A stretch of 64,000 nt of DNA from Pachyseris speciosa (Eukaryota > Cnidaria > Anthozoa > Scleractinia > Pachyseridae). Positions 1-11,184 of the stretch are shown in pieces. Made by a program: the position numbers and the translations under genes. Under the pieces are notes generated by a model, which ran no database searches, had not been told where the DNA came from, and worked only from the letters and a program-made list of their open reading frames with translations. Location: the NCBI GenBank assembly GCA_016490735.1, contig JAEMWC010001217.1:1-64000 (forward strand), read 5' to 3'. The first letter of the stretch is position 1. Each line of letters opens with the position of its first letter.

Positions 1-1267
1 GCCAAGATGTATAATCGCCTGATTTTAAACCGAATCAGGAGTGTTATTGATATCCGACTCAGAGTAAATCAGAACGGTTTCCGGCCAAAAGATCTACAGT
101 GGCCCAAATATTAACACTCAGAAGAATAATCGAGGGAGTTAAAGCAAATAACATTGAAGCTGTCATGACTTTCATTGACTTCAAGAAGGCATTCGACTCA
201 ATTCATCGGGGTAAAATGATGCGTATTCTTAAAGCCTATGGGCTTCCACCTAACCTATTGCAAGCTATTGAGAAGATGTATACGAATACAAAGGCCAAAG
301 TGATTTCACCAGATGGAGAGACAGAGATGTTCGACATCACAACCGGTGTACTGCAGGGTGACACATTAGCTCCTTTCCTGTTTATAATCGTGCTAGACTA
401 TGCTATGAGAAAAGCTATGGCTGGGAAAGAAGAAGAGTTGGGATTTACCATCACCCCTCGAAGATCAAGAAGACACCCCAAAGTAGTTCTTGCTGACTTA
501 GACTTCGCAGACGACATAGCACTACTGTCGGATGAAATAGCTCAAGCTCAGGAATTACTGCTAACAGTAGAAAAGGAGTGCAAGAAAGTTGGCCTTGTAC
601 TGAATGCTAAGAAAACAAAATCAGTTGCTTATAACATTGATGAACCAACACCATTACATACATTTGATGGCACTTATCTGGAATGGAAGGATGACTTCAA
701 ATATTTAGGGTCATGGGTTGATAACTCAGAAAAAGACATCAGCATAAGGAAAGCACAGGCATGGAGGGCTTTGAATGGTATGGCGAAAATATGGAAGTCC
801 AATATGAGTAAAAATTTGAAAATCAGATTCTTCATAACCACCATCGAATCAATCTTACTTTATGGGTGCGAGAGCTGGGCTCTGTCAAAAGCACAAGAAA
901 AGTCGTTGGACGGAACATAAACTAGGATGCTGCGAAAAGCTTTAAACATCCACTGGAGCAGCCATATACCAAACCAACAACTGTACGGAGAACTACCAGC
1001 AGTCAGCAACAAAATCGCCTCTCGTAGACTACAACTTGCGGGACACTGTTATCGCCATCCAGAGCTAAGTACCCAGAAATTAGTCCTATGGGAGCCCACT
1101 CATGGACATCTCGGGAGAGGAAGACCGAAAACTACCTATATTGACACTCTTAAGAGGGATACTGGGGCATTCGAAGCATGTGAGATTGCTGCACTGATGG
1201 CTGATAAGAGGCTGTGGAAAGATCTAGTGGCTGCCCGCCTTCGGGCGACCAAGTAGTAGTAGTAGTT
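1..1267 (+). mobile_element. Non-LTR retrotransposon (LINE) reverse transcriptase, dead copy, 5' end outside window
   Basis: The sequence encodes the RT palm: a FIDFKKAFDSI motif (about 170-205), VLQGDTLAPF (about 345-380), and the catalytic FADD box near 508. Then comes the C-terminal domain with TRMLRKALNIHW and a basic end. The copy is broken twice. The frame read from base 1 (ending NGFRPK) shifts by one base at about 85-92 into the frame of the palm. A TAA at 918-920 interrupts what is otherwise one continuous frame to the stop at 1254-1256. The ORF is followed directly by a (TAG)n tail (about 1253-1267), the microsatellite-like 3' end seen on several LINE clades. The clade is not resolved. 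Confidence 0.9.
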
Positions 1268-1284
1268 ATTTTCACTACTGTCTA

Positions 1285-1365
1285 AGTAGTGTTCATAACT
1301 GCGAGCTTACTCACATATTCATTCCCTAATCCGCAGTTCAAATATATGATCGTCATGTATCCAGT
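1285..1365. repeat. Fragment of a dispersed hairpin repeat also present at 44.3-44.5 kb
   Basis: The segment from GTTCATAACTGCGAG to GCAGTTCAAATATATGAT resembles the right half of the foldback element at 44.3-44.5 kb. It appears to be a truncated member lacking the opposite arm. Confidence 0.55.
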
Positions 1366-1399
1366 CTCTCAATGTTTTTGCCGGATTGAGATTTAGTTT

Positions 1400-2195
1400 C
1401 GGCTAGATTGCTCCACACGAAGACCTACAATAAAGCTGGCACGCACACTTGATCGGCGAAGAAGTTTGAATTCCTGGTTTACCACCAGGCTCGTGTTCTG
1501 AAACGTCTCCACACACCAGCAGTTGCTGCCCAGCGTATTATCCAAGAACTCTTTCACCGGGTAATATTGTCCCAGCAGTTTTAGCACAAGTTACAGTTGC
1601 GGGTAATGCTCACATTTTGGCAGCAATTTGGAAAAATCTACACTCAGGAGTCCATAGTAAGTTCTTCTTGGAGGATTGGCAGTTGCTGACTTTTGTACTG
1701 GGCTTTTGAACCTGCCAGCTGTTTCTGTGCAACAGTGAGTGAACTAGCTTTAAACAGGGACATGAATTGCATCGCTAATCCAGTTTCTGCTGGCCTAGTC
1801 AACAACGTTTCGACCTTAACTGGTTCTGTTATCGTGTTAAGCTTCGTCGAGAGATGGCCGTACACGAGTCGAAAATCTCTAGTGACAGTACATCGAGTTG
1901 TCATACTATACATTATGTTCGCACTTTCGCAAGGTTATCTTGCCGTAGGCGGAAGCATGTTCGTTTTGGTATTTCTGGAATAATTTCTGGAACAAACTCC
2001 TCATTAAATTCAGCAGGTATCGTGTTTTTGTCACTTGCGTTTAATATTTTAGAAGAAGACTGCGAAACATACAAGGGAGCACTCAATGTTTGCATGGCCC
2101 TATACTGTTCTCTTCCTCTGTTTTGAATCCCTTGTTGTACTATTGGCGAATAAAAGAAATTAGGGTTGGCGTGCGAAGGACTATAAGACATAAAT
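1400..2195 (+). pseudogene. GPCR copy 1: degraded rhodopsin-class receptor
   Basis: Pieces of the receptor seen more fully at 3.4 and 5.7 kb occur in order but in different frames. TM1 (VTVAGNAHILAAIW) is near 1585-1640. TM3/ICL2 (SVIVLSFVERWPYTSRKSL) is at about 1820-1880, followed by TM4. A TM7/C-tail relic (YYWRIKEIRVGVRRTIRH) lies at about 2136-2190. TM5 and TM6 are mostly unrecognisable. The multiple frameshifts and stops make this a pseudogene. The block before it (CCACACGAAGACC near 1415) matches sequence upstream of the other copies, so whole units were duplicated in tandem. Confidence 0.8.
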
Positions 2196-2199
2196 ATTT

Positions 2200-3370
2200 G
2201 GCACAGTCACCAGAACGCCGAGAATTACGCAATTTTAGTGCCGCAAGAATTTGACTAAATCCGTTATTGCCACTTCGTCCTTGGTGAAAAAATCACACAA
2301 GTGTTCTGAAAATAGGATGAGTGTTAACGCTGAATCCATTTTTGCTGACTCCTTCAGCAGAAGTCAGTTCTCGTAGAAAACATTTCTTACAAAAGAGGAC
2401 CTTCATCCTTAAAGTGGTTCTGATGCCCTTTTCCTTCCGATCTGTTTTTCAATTCAATCCACTGTTTTTCTATTTCAGCTGGCATGATAATAATTTTTCT
2501 GTCAAAACCAAAAATGGTGATGCATCATATCAATGTGAATACTGTGACAAATAGTTAGACTCGTTCAAGAAAGAACAATTTCCTCATTTTTGGGCGTCTT
2601 TTCTCTTTAAAGCTAAAACAGCGTGATGTGAAGTCATGATGACATCATCAGACGGAACAGGCGACCATCATCCTCTGTGTCCTTATTTGGAAAACTCTTG
2701 ACTTTTGACTCGCACCAACGCTTCAGTAGTTATAAATCAATAAAATTCATTTCAAGAGTATGAATTGAACTCAATTCTAGTGAAAAAGCGTTCTGTTACT
2801 ATATGTATGTATTGAATTCGAATATCTGGCAAATTCTCCTTCAGGGAACCTGTTAATTAGTTAATTTTACCCGAACTTAGATGCCGATTGTTGTACAATG
2901 AATGTAGCATTTTTAAGTAATAATCCCACAAGTCGTTCTAATTGATCCATTTCCAAGCTGTTTCTCTCCTATTTAAATTTAGGCAATCACCCACACGTGA
3001 AGATTGAGAGTACATCTGGCTGTACACCGACTTGCCTTGGACACTGATCAGCGAAATCTAATAGCAGAGATAAAAGGCGAAAGTAATCATTGTTGTCGGT
3101 ATATAGAAAAAAAGTGTTGATAAATGCGCAATGAGATTTTATCCGAACTCAGCAGAGTCGACAATCACACTATGAATAAGGATTCATTGAAGACATTTTA
3201 CCCCACAAGTGGTTATTGATCGATCACTTGGAAGCCGTTGTCAGATATTTAAATAGTTTCAGCTACACGTACTTACGTAGGCCACACACGAAGAGCAACT
3301 ACAGCTGCAACACTGAATTGCCTAGAATTCTGTTGGGAGTTCGAAATCGCAGTTACACATCTAGAGAGAA
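2200..3370. other. Spacer between GPCR copies
   Basis: I see no convincing gene. The last ~200 bases (for example ACAAGTGGTTATTGATC near 3206 and GGCCACACACGAAGAGC near 3280) match sequence upstream of the copy at 5.7 kb, so they are probably the duplicated 5' flank of the receptor unit. Confidence 0.5.
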
Positions 3371-4318
3371 ATGTCAAATTCTTCTGGTTTGACACAAAGC
3401 GCGTGTGTTATGGGACCTTTCGACACCTGTACACCAGCAAAAACAGTCCAGCATACTTCCCGATAATCCTTGCAGTCTGTGTTGTCACGGCGGTTTCTGC
3501 ACCGATGACAGTGGCATCAAACGCTTTGATTTTGGCAGCAATTTGGAAAAAATCCTTCACTCAGGACTCCTTCGTATGTCCTTCTCGCTGGATTGGCGGT
3601 TACCGACTTTTTCACAGGCTTGTTAACTCAGCCAGCTTATGTGTGGCAACAGTGAGCCATCTAGCTAGGAATAGAGAGAGATGAGTTGCACTGCTAATCA
3701 AGTTGTTATGGGCCTTGGATCTTGCCTTCGACGTTAACTTCTTTCGTCATCATGTTGAGCTCAGTAGAGAGATGGCTGTACATGAGCCGACGTTCTTTCC
3801 TGACAGTGCGTCGTGTAGTTATCATTTACATCGTGAGTTCGCTTTTCCTGCTTATCTCAGTAGCAGGAGTCTTGGGCACGAGTAACTTCTGGAATAAACA
3901 CCTCTCTAAATTCTTCGGTATCTTCCTTTCGCTATCGGCGATCGGTTTTGTTGTGACGGTTTTCGCTTATTTCAAGGTTTTTCAAATCATACGGAATCAT
4001 CAAAGACAAGTAGAAACTAATGAAAGCAACATTAACATGAGAAAATACAGAAAGTCTATATTTACTATTCTGTACATTTTGGCAATTTTTGTCATCACCT
4101 ATGTTCCTTTTTTGTGTTGCATCCTCGTGTACAACGTTTTAAAGAAAAACGGGGAAACACATGAGATAGTGTACAACGTTTCCGTGGCCCTACTGTTCTC
4201 TTCCTCGTTTTTAAATCCCTTGTTGTACTATTGGCGAATGAAAGACATTAGAAATAGCGTAAGAAGTACTATAAGAAAGTTATTTTGCAATCAAACTGAC
4301 GGAGAGGAATCATAGTAA
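3371..4318 (+). pseudogene. GPCR copy 2: class A receptor, 3' half intact, 5' half frameshifted
   Basis: A rhodopsin-family receptor pseudogene. From 3722 to the stop at 4313-4315 one open frame runs from TM3 to the tail: VIMLSSVERWLYMSRRS (ERW in place of the usual DRY at the TM3 end), TM4, TM5, a basic third loop (NINMRKYRKS), TM6, and TM7 with the NPxxY-type NPLLYYW. The 5' half carries TM1 (VTVASNALILAAIW-like, near 3500-3550). Compared with copy 4 it has an extra base before ACTCC near 3560-3570, a missing base near 3640 that restores frame, an extra AG near 3675-3682, and another shift before 3722. These indels rule out a full-length receptor unless they are assembly errors. Confidence 0.85.
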
Positions 4319-4439
4319 TTTGATATAAATGGATAGAAGAGTTTAATTTTCTAACGGTACTTTTTCTTTCGCCGAAGAATTGCAAGAACGGGACGAATTG
4401 GTGCCTTGCTGACTACTTTCAGTAGTATAAGCTAATTCT

Positions 4440-4560
4440 CATTCTGACCGTCGGTCCTTGATATCTAGTGCTATTGGCAAATAAAATAAATTTGAGAAAG
4501 CGTAAGAATCGCTACAATAAATTTACTTCATCATAAACAAAGCGGTGACGAGTTGTTGCA
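4440..4560 (+). pseudogene. GPCR relic: TM7/C-tail fragment
   Basis: CTATTGGCAAATAAAATAAA followed by a GAGAAAGCGTAAGAATC-like stretch matches the TM7 end and C-tail (YYWQIKEIRDSVRRTI) of the other copies. Nothing else of a receptor adjoins it, so it is probably left over from an unequal exchange. Confidence 0.5.
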
Positions 4561-5190
4561 ATTTTGATTACCGAAATAAATGTTTGGATTCGTTTAAGAA
4601 ATATCAATTTCCTAATGGGTACACTTTTCTTTCGTTGAAAAATCTCTAAAACAATCAGTTGCTGGATAGTTACAATCATAAAAGATGACAGCCATTGTCC
4701 GCCAATTAGCAAGTTTCGAACAGGAAGCTTCCACTAACAGCTACTAACAGCAGGTGCGTTTCCCATCAGAGCAGCCCGGTTGCTTGTTACCCCAATCCAA
4801 ACAATAGCATTCATGGTGGACAAAATGGAAACAAATTCCTTTTGTCAAAGATTGTATTAAAATCGCCTAAGAAGAAAATGTAACGGATATTTTAATTCCT
4901 ACCTCACAAGTGGTCAAATATTTGTAGTGTTTCACATATTGGTCACCAACAGTAAAACTGGTACATTCACTTTCATAGGACTTTGCACAATGAATGCAGG
5001 AATTAATTAACAGCATGCAAAATTTTTTGTTCAATATTTCGAAGTAGCTGTCTAATATTCAATTAGTTTTGGCAATATATATTGGCCACACAGGAAGACC
5101 CGCGGTACAGGCGGCGTTCTGACTTGACACATGAAACCTTAAACGGTGGCATTCTCCAAATTTTTCTGATCTACCAGAAAGCGTTTGGTT
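4560..5190. other. Spacer between GPCR copies
   Basis: No gene is seen. The part from about 4900 (CACAAGTGGTCAAATATTTG) to 5110 (GGCCACACAGGAAGACC) resembles the 5' flanks of the neighbouring receptor copies. Confidence 0.4.
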
Positions 5191-5194
5191 GAAA

Positions 5195-5400
5195 CCGTTT
5201 CAACAAACTGTAAGAGCAACCCAGCATACCATACGGTATAACTCTTGGAACCTGTTTTGTCAAAGCAGTTGTCAAAACACCGCAGCAAGTGCTCATTTTC
5301 ATTTTGGCAGCAATTTGGAAAAAGCGTTTACTCAAGACTCCGTCATCTACGGATCATTCTATTTCAGAGCCTTTGCAAGTTGCAATGGAAATTTTACTGT
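5195..5400 (+). pseudogene. GPCR copy 3: short N-terminus/TM1 fragment
   Basis: AGAGCAACCCAGCATACC and TTTTGGCAGCAATTTGGAAA match the N-terminal and TM1-ICL1 segments of the other copies (SPAY...ILAAIWKK). The fragment stops after the first loop, and the next copy begins about 300 bases later. Confidence 0.7.
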
Positions 5401-5520
5401 CATAAAGCAACATTGTTGCCAGCATTAAACGAGCCAAACTGTTGAGAAATGCCTTATGAGATTTATCCGAACTCAGCCAACGACATACTGAATGTGTATT
5501 ATTGAACTCAGTAGTCAATA

Positions 5521-5566
5521 TTATATATATAATATTATAATATATATATATATATATAATAATATA

Positions 5567-5600
<34 letters not shown>

Positions 5601-5601
5601 T
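5521..5601. repeat. (AT)n microsatellite
   Basis: About 80 bases of alternating A and T with small interruptions, in the 5' flank of GPCR copy 4. Confidence 0.95.
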
Positions 5602-5705
5602 CCTCCCTCACAAGTGGTTATTGATTATTTAGAGGTCATTGTCGAATATCCATTTATTTTCAGTTGCAGTGATATATTGGCCACACACGAAGATGACACA
5701 CTGGC

Positions 5706-6969
5706 TTGTCTACAACCTTGGAATTGGTTTTCGATGAAGTATGCACTGAGGCAGCTCTACGCAACACCAAAAGCAGCCCACCAAAATACGCGATAGCTCT
5801 TGCAGTCTGTGTTTTCACTGCGATTTTAGCACCGGTAACAGTGGCGGCAAACTCTTTGGTTTTGGCAGCAATTTGGAAAACCCCTTCACTCCGGACTCCA
5901 TCGAACGTTCTTCTTGCTGGATTGGGTGTTACCGACTTTTGCACTGGGCTCCTAACTTTACCAGCTATTCTTTTATCAAAAGTGGGTGATTTAGCTGGGA
6001 AGAGAGAGATGAGTTCCACTGCTAATCAGTTTGCTGTTGGTCTTCGACATTTCTTTTCGTCCTTAACTGGTTTCGTCATATTTTTTGAACTCCACAGAAA
6101 GATGGCTGTATACGAGTCGAAGATCTCTGCTGACAGTGCGTCGAGTCGTCACACTTTGCATCATGTTCGCAATGCTCCTACTCATCGTGGTAGCTGGGGC
6201 CATGTGGATATGGACAAAAAAGTGGCAAAAGTTAGTGAACTGGCTGGAAATAGAGAGATTTATTGCCTAGCGAATCCAGTTGCTGATGTCCTCGCATTCT
6301 ACTTTTCGTCCTTGAATGGCTTTGTTATCATGTTGAGCTCAGTAGAGAGATGGCTGTACATGAGTCGAAGATCTCTTCTGACAGTACGTCGAGTCGTCAC
6401 CCTTTACATCATGAGCGCATCTTTTCTACTTATCATAATAGCTGGAGTCACGTGTGCTTGGTATTTTTGAAATACATGCTGGTATCAGTTTTTCACTAAG
6501 CTGTTGTATATTTTCCATTCGTTAGCTGCAACCGCAGTTGCTGTCACGGGCTTAGCTTATTTAAAAGTTTTTCAAATCATATACGGAATCATCAACGACA
6601 AGAGGAAACTAATCAAAGCAACTTTAATATGCGAAAATACAGTAAGTCTATATTCACTATTCTGTGCACTTTTGCAATCTATGTTCTCACCTATGTCCCA
6701 ATAATGTGTTGTGCAGTTGCCTTTAACACTGTAATAGAATATGGCGAAAACTATGAAGTGTACTATGTTTGCGTGGCTCTACTGTTCTCTTCTTCTCTTT
6801 TCAACCCCTTGTTGTACTATTGGCAAATCAAAGAAATTAGAGACAGGGTAAAAAGTATTATAAGAAATATTTTTTGCCCGCAAAACGGTAGCCTCCTTCG
6901 CAGACGTCTTTGGGCTCGTCACGCGTTCCTTGCCCACGACTTTCTCTTCATTTCTTTTAGTTTCGAATA
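5706..6969 (+). pseudogene. GPCR copy 4: chimera of two receptor copies
   Basis: TM1-TM3 are in one frame from 5706 (TM1 AVCVFTAILAPVTVAANSLV, TM2 VLLAGLGVTDFCTGLLTLPA). An extra T near 6082-6088 shifts the frame, so TM3/ICL2/TM4 continue in the 6085 frame (STERWLYTSRRSLL). After TM4 the sequence jumps back. A second TM2-TM3 linker and TM3 (LAGNREIYCLANPV, then SSVERWLYMSRRSLL) appear at about 6230-6370, followed by TM4. TM5 to TM7 (FNPLLYYWQIKEIRD) follow with further frameshifts to 6969. The TM3-TM4 region is thus present twice, the expected product of unequal crossing-over between tandem copies. The last ~70 coding bases (from about 6889) are foreign repeat sequence shared with 36.4 kb. 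Confidence 0.85.
6889..6950 (+). repeat. Repeat end intruding into the 3' end of GPCR copy 4
   Basis: GTAGCCTCCTTCGCAGACG replaces the normal receptor tail. It matches the arm of the foldback element at 36.37 kb (ATAGCCTCCTTCGCAGCCG). Only one arm is present. Confidence 0.6.
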
Positions 6970-6974
6970 GTAAT

Positions 6975-7610
6975 TACTACATACGTGTAAGCCAAAAAGA
7001 TTCCACTCAAACGTTAAATAAAGAAAGGCTCTCAGAATACGTTTTGGCTGATTACTCCAGAGTAATTAATTCTAAGAGAAAACAATAAAATATATGGTAC
7101 CGTAAATTAGTTGGTTTTGATTCCTAAGCCTCGACAAATGGGCAGTTAAGTTGGTTCCCACATTAAAGCCTGATTCGGTTGTACATCAGCCCCCACTTAA
7201 AACAATTAAGAGATTGCACTGCTATTAGATAAAATTGAACGGCATTCGATTTGTCAAATATAATATCAGAACCTCACAAATATCTCAGCCTTGTTCAAAA
7301 CTACTATCGCTGGATTTGCATTTATGTCTTTCTTTGGCGGGATTTCCTTGTGGTTTCTTCATATTTTGATTGCCTGTTATGGACACAAGATTAAAACAAC
7401 GCCATCACGGTTTGCAAGTGTAAGTCATCTTGCCGCTTTTTTGAGTGTGAGCAAGCGTGCTTCCGACGTCTTACTTATCAATGCATACACAAAGGCCATC
7501 AGTTTCTATCTCAGCAGAATGGTTTGGAAAAGAAACAACAAAAAGGCAAGGAAGGTCGAAGTCGTCAGTTAGGCATCAAGCAATGTCTTGAAATCTCTCC
7601 GGTTTACCAA
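6975..7610. other. Spacer; no recognised gene
   Basis: There is an open stretch at 7291-7572 (hydrophobic start, basic end), but it has no recognisable domain and no counterpart in the other receptor units. I do not call it a gene. Confidence 0.4.
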
Positions 7611-7615
7611 AAACC

Positions 7616-8890
7616 TTGTATTTTGTAGCACTGCAATTACAACACGCCAGTAAAGGCACCCCAGCATATTACCCGATAACTCTAACAGTCTGTGCTGTCA
7701 CTGCAGTTTTAGCACCGATGTCAATGGTGGCAAACACCTTGACTTGGCAGCAATGGGTGTGGAAAACCCCTTCACTCCGGACTCCATCATATGTTCTTCT
7801 TACTCTGCCAGCTTATGTTGTGGCAACAGTCAGTGATCTGGCTGGAAATAGAGAGATTTATTGCCTAGCCAATCCAGCAGCTGTTACTCCGGCTCACATT
7901 CTACTTTTCGTCTACTTTTTGTTATCATGTTGAACTCAGTAGAGAGATGGCTGTACATCAAAAATCTGAGAGGGGTTAAAAAGCTGCAAGTACCGAAACC
8001 TAATACGACTCTTTATGGCAAGAACTCAGTAAAGTACTTGGCGGCTATTACTTGGAACAAGATCTGTGATACCCTAAGATCCCTAAGCTCATTGTCAGTC
8101 TTTAAAAAAGCGGTTCGACAGCTAAGGTTTTAGCTAATTTCTATATAATAGCTATTTAATATCTATGTTCTATTGAGTAATTGGGCTTTTTATTGTATAT
8201 AGCTATGTCATGTAATTTTTAGGCTTTATATTGTAAATGAGTTTTTGGATTACCGTTTCTTTTTTTCTCGGCTTGTTAGCATACCTTTGCTAGAGGTCTA
8301 ACCAACCTCATCAATCCCGAGATTAAATAAAGCTTCATCATCATTATCATGAGTCGAAGATCTCTTCTGGTAGTACGTCGAGTCGTTACCCTTTACACTG
8401 TGAGCGCATCTTTCCTATACTTATCATTGCAGTCGGAGTCACGTGTGCTTGGTAGTTTTGGAATACGTACTGGTATCAGCTCTTCACTAAGCTTTTTTAT
8501 ATTTTTCATTCGTTATCTGGAACCACAGCTGTTATCACGGCTTTCGCAGTTATTTTAAGGTTTTTCAAATCATACGGAATCAAGACACTGGTACAAAGTA
8601 ATCAAAGCAATCTTAACATGCGAAAGTACAGAAAGTCTTTACTTACTATTCTGTACATTTTTGTAATTTTTGCCATCGCCTATGTCCCTGTGATGTGTTG
8701 CCAGCTTGTTTTAGCATTTTACAAGAAGACGGGGAAACATACAAGGAAGTGTTCAATAATTGCGTTTTCCTACCGTTTTTTCTTCTTCTTTGTTTAAGGT
8801 CTTATTGTACTACTGGCGAATAAAAGAAATAAGACACTGCGTAACAAACACTATATAATGAGAAATTCATTTTGCAAACAAAACTGTGAG
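7616..8890 (+). pseudogene. GPCR copy 5: receptor split by a LINE insertion
   Basis: TM1 (VCAVTAVLAPMSMVANTL) and the loop WKTPSLRTPSYVLL start near 7670. Part of TM2 is deleted (VLLTLPAYVVATVSDLAG). TM3 reads VIMLNSVERWLYI up to about 7957. The coding sequence then breaks off in the middle of the conserved ERWLYMSRRSLL motif and resumes at about 8349 (MSRRSLLVVRRVV). The rest is heavily degraded: TM5 near 8480-8560, the third loop at 8590-8640 and the TM7 relic TACTACTGGCGAATAAAAG at about 8808-8826. Confidence 0.85.
7958..8350 (+). mobile_element. LINE 3' end (L2/CR1-like) inserted in GPCR copy 5
   Basis: About 390 bases interrupt the receptor. They encode the C-terminus of a LINE ORF2 (NTTLYGKNSVKYLAAITWN, then SSLSVFKKAVRQLRF and a stop near 8133). 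An AT-rich 3' UTR follows, ending in AATAAAGCTTCATCATCATTATCAT, a (CAT)n-like tail. The family (L2/CR1-type carboxyl terminus) is recognised from the W..L and SLxxFKxxV pattern. There is no long target duplication, which is usual for this group. Confidence 0.8.
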
Positions 8891-8894
8891 GAGT

Positions 8895-9540
8895 CATAGC
8901 AATATTTAATACTATCATTCCTGTGTTTAGTGTTATAAGTATTATATTTTTCCACCAAAGTAATGAGGAATCGGAGCAATTTTAACATTGTACCAAATCA
9001 TTAAACGCTTTTCATGAAAGACCAGTTTCCGCAGACCAGCGCATTGCTTATTTCCATATTTTTTCATATTTTTAGCTGGTTTTATCAAATACATGGAGAT
9101 CAAGTAGTAAGTGAGCTTTTATCCACAAACGTTTTAAATTCCTTTTGCAGGTGTTTGTAAGCTAACCAATAAAATATCATTGACATCAAAGATGTGTTTC
9201 ATCGATTACTACTTTCTGGATGAGTTTTGGTAAAGGAGTGCCGCCCACCTCTGAAAAAGCTAACCCCACTTTTGATCCGTTTTACAAGTCCTGGCCTCAT
9301 GAGCTTAATAACCCGTTCTTTCTGTAAAAATCTGCTCTTTTGAGTGTAAAAGTTTTGTATCCATTTCTTCGACTCTTGTTACATTTTAAATGCTACTTAA
9401 AAAAGGGTCAATAAAGTTGGCAGTGAACTATAGTTTCCTCCAATATACACACTGATTTGCCAAGAAATTTGATCGGCACGGGAGTTCGGAGTCGTCAGTG
9501 TGAGATCAAAGCAAGTTATGTTTAGAAATCTCTCTGCTTT
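8895..9540. other. Spacer; no recognised gene
   Basis: AT-rich and without a supportable ORF or repeat. It ends in the 5' flank of GPCR copy 6. Confidence 0.4.
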
Positions 9541-9766
9541 ATGACAAACCTTGCGTTTTGAAATATTTCAGTCCACCAGTAAAAGCAACCCAGCATATTA
9601 CCTGATAACTAGAATAGCAGTCTGTCTTGTCCGCTGCAGTTTTAGCTCCGATGTCAATGGTGGCAAATGCTTTCATTTTGGCAGCAATCAGGAAAAAACC
9701 CTTCACTAAGGACTCCATCATATGTTCTTCTTGCTGGATTGGCAGTTACCGACTTAAACACTGGGC

Positions 9767-10627
9767 TATTTAATATTATGAATTAATTTATGAATTAATT
9801 TATGAATAATTTTTTCAAACGTATTCGTTTTCGGTGTCATCGAAAACGCATCGATCGATCCGCGTCCACACTACCGTTTTGGTGTACTAGGTTACGGTGT
9901 TCCTACTCCAATCCTACGAGGGGATGGGATTCTCAGTTGTCCCTGAGTCAAGAAATTGGATCTTTCTCCGAAATCTTTGATTTGTGTTTTTATTGCTCGG
10001 TGTATTTATTAATGCAAGGGTGTAGTGTCGGGAGAAAGTAGCATTTGAGGGTGTGTGTATTTGCGTGTGTGGTGGCGAGTGAGGGAGGAGGGGGGAGGGG
10101 GAAGGGGGGGGGGGGTGATGGGATCAGTTTGTCCAGAGAAAACATGTTTTTGCATTAACAAGTTTCTATTTTTTCGTACTAGTTTCAGTCCTCTTGGCTT
10201 TTGGCCGAGCGTAATATAACCAGTCAGCGAGCCCAACAATCCGGAAATTTTAGGCAAATGGTAAACAACATGTCCTAACCGAAATTTCAGGATTTTTTTA
10301 TAAATGGTAAACAACCCTGCAGATACCCCAGTTGAAGCTGTATCACCCTCCCTTCCTCACCCCTCCCATAACACACGCAAACACACACACCCTCAAATGC
10401 TAATTTCTGCCCACACTACACCCTTGATCAAAGATTTCGGAGAAAGATCCAATTTCTTGTATTTTACTTTGTAGATTTCATGCGTATTACCCACATTTGA
10501 CCGTATGTCACCTTTGTGTTACTCGTATGTATTCGCATGTTACTTGTATGTTACTCGTATGTATCTGTATGTACCCGTATGTCACTCGTATGTACCCGTA
10601 CGTACTGGTATGTTATCGTGTGGATGG
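9767..10627. mobile_element. Insertion in GPCR copy 6 containing a foldback element
   Basis: The inserted DNA holds a foldback. CAAGAAATTGGATCTTTCTC (from 9949) is repeated in inverted form ending at 10459. The arms continue through the GGTGTGTGTATTTGCGTG-type stretch near 10050 and its complement near 10380. A G-rich run lies at 10085-10116. No ORF is recognised, so it is probably a non-autonomous DNA transposon. The exact outer ends are not resolved. Confidence 0.7.
10505..10622. repeat. Short tandem array, ~10-bp units (TATGTTACTCG-like)
   Basis: About ten degenerate copies of (C)GTATGTxxCC/CT follow one another. They lie at the 3' side of the insertion in GPCR copy 6. Confidence 0.85.
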
Positions 10628-11184
10628 CGTCTGTCAGCCAGCTTAAATTGTGACAACAGGGAGTAAAAAAAGTGGCTGGAAATAAAACAGCCCAGCTAAT
10701 CAAGTTGCTGCTGGCCTACTTAATTCGTCACCCTTTATATTATTTTTCGGACTTCTCAGTCCCACTAATCGTGATAGCTGGAGCCATGCATGTGCGCTTG
10801 GTGTTTTAGGCGGACTAATTTGAATTCTGGCAAAAAAACTAGTCTTTAACTTCTAGTGGCAACCACTTTTGTTGTCCCGCTTTCGCTTATTTCAAGGTCT
10901 TTCAAATGATACGGAATCATCAAAGACAAGTACAACTGACTAATGAAAGCAACATTGACATCCGAAAATACAGAAAGTCTTTATCACTTTGTTCATTTTT
11001 GTAATGTTTCTTCTCGTCTGTGTCCCTGTTCTGATTTGCACAGTTGCGTGTCACGTTTTTCAGGAAGAGCATGAAACGTACGAGCAAGCGCTTAATCTTT
11101 GCGTGGCTCTAGATACCCTTCTCTTCCTCTTCAGTTTAAAAGATCTTTTAGATGCTATGCTAGGGACAGCGTAAGAAGAAAAGA

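Larger units (their letters stand above)
9545..11180 (+). pseudogene. GPCR copy 6: receptor relic split by an ~850-bp insertion
   Basis: The N-terminal/TM1/TM2 part is at 9550-9766 (TTTTAGCTCCGATGTCAATG, then GGCAGCAATC and TCTTGCTGGATTGGCAG). It resumes near 10628 (GTCAGCCAGCTTAAATTGTG) through TM4 and the TM5 loop (TATTTCAAGGTCTTTCAAAT near 10890). TM6 follows (a VMFLLVCVPVLICTVACHVF-like stretch from about 10989), with remnants of TM7 to about 11170. Stops and frameshifts occur throughout. Confidence 0.8.

Noticed and set aside
7291..7572. 93-codon ORF with a hydrophobic start between GPCR copies
   Set aside because: No family resemblance and no equivalent in the other tandem units.
10505..10622. 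CRISPR-like array
   Set aside because: Units are about 10 bases without spacers, in an animal genome; it is a simple tandem repeat.
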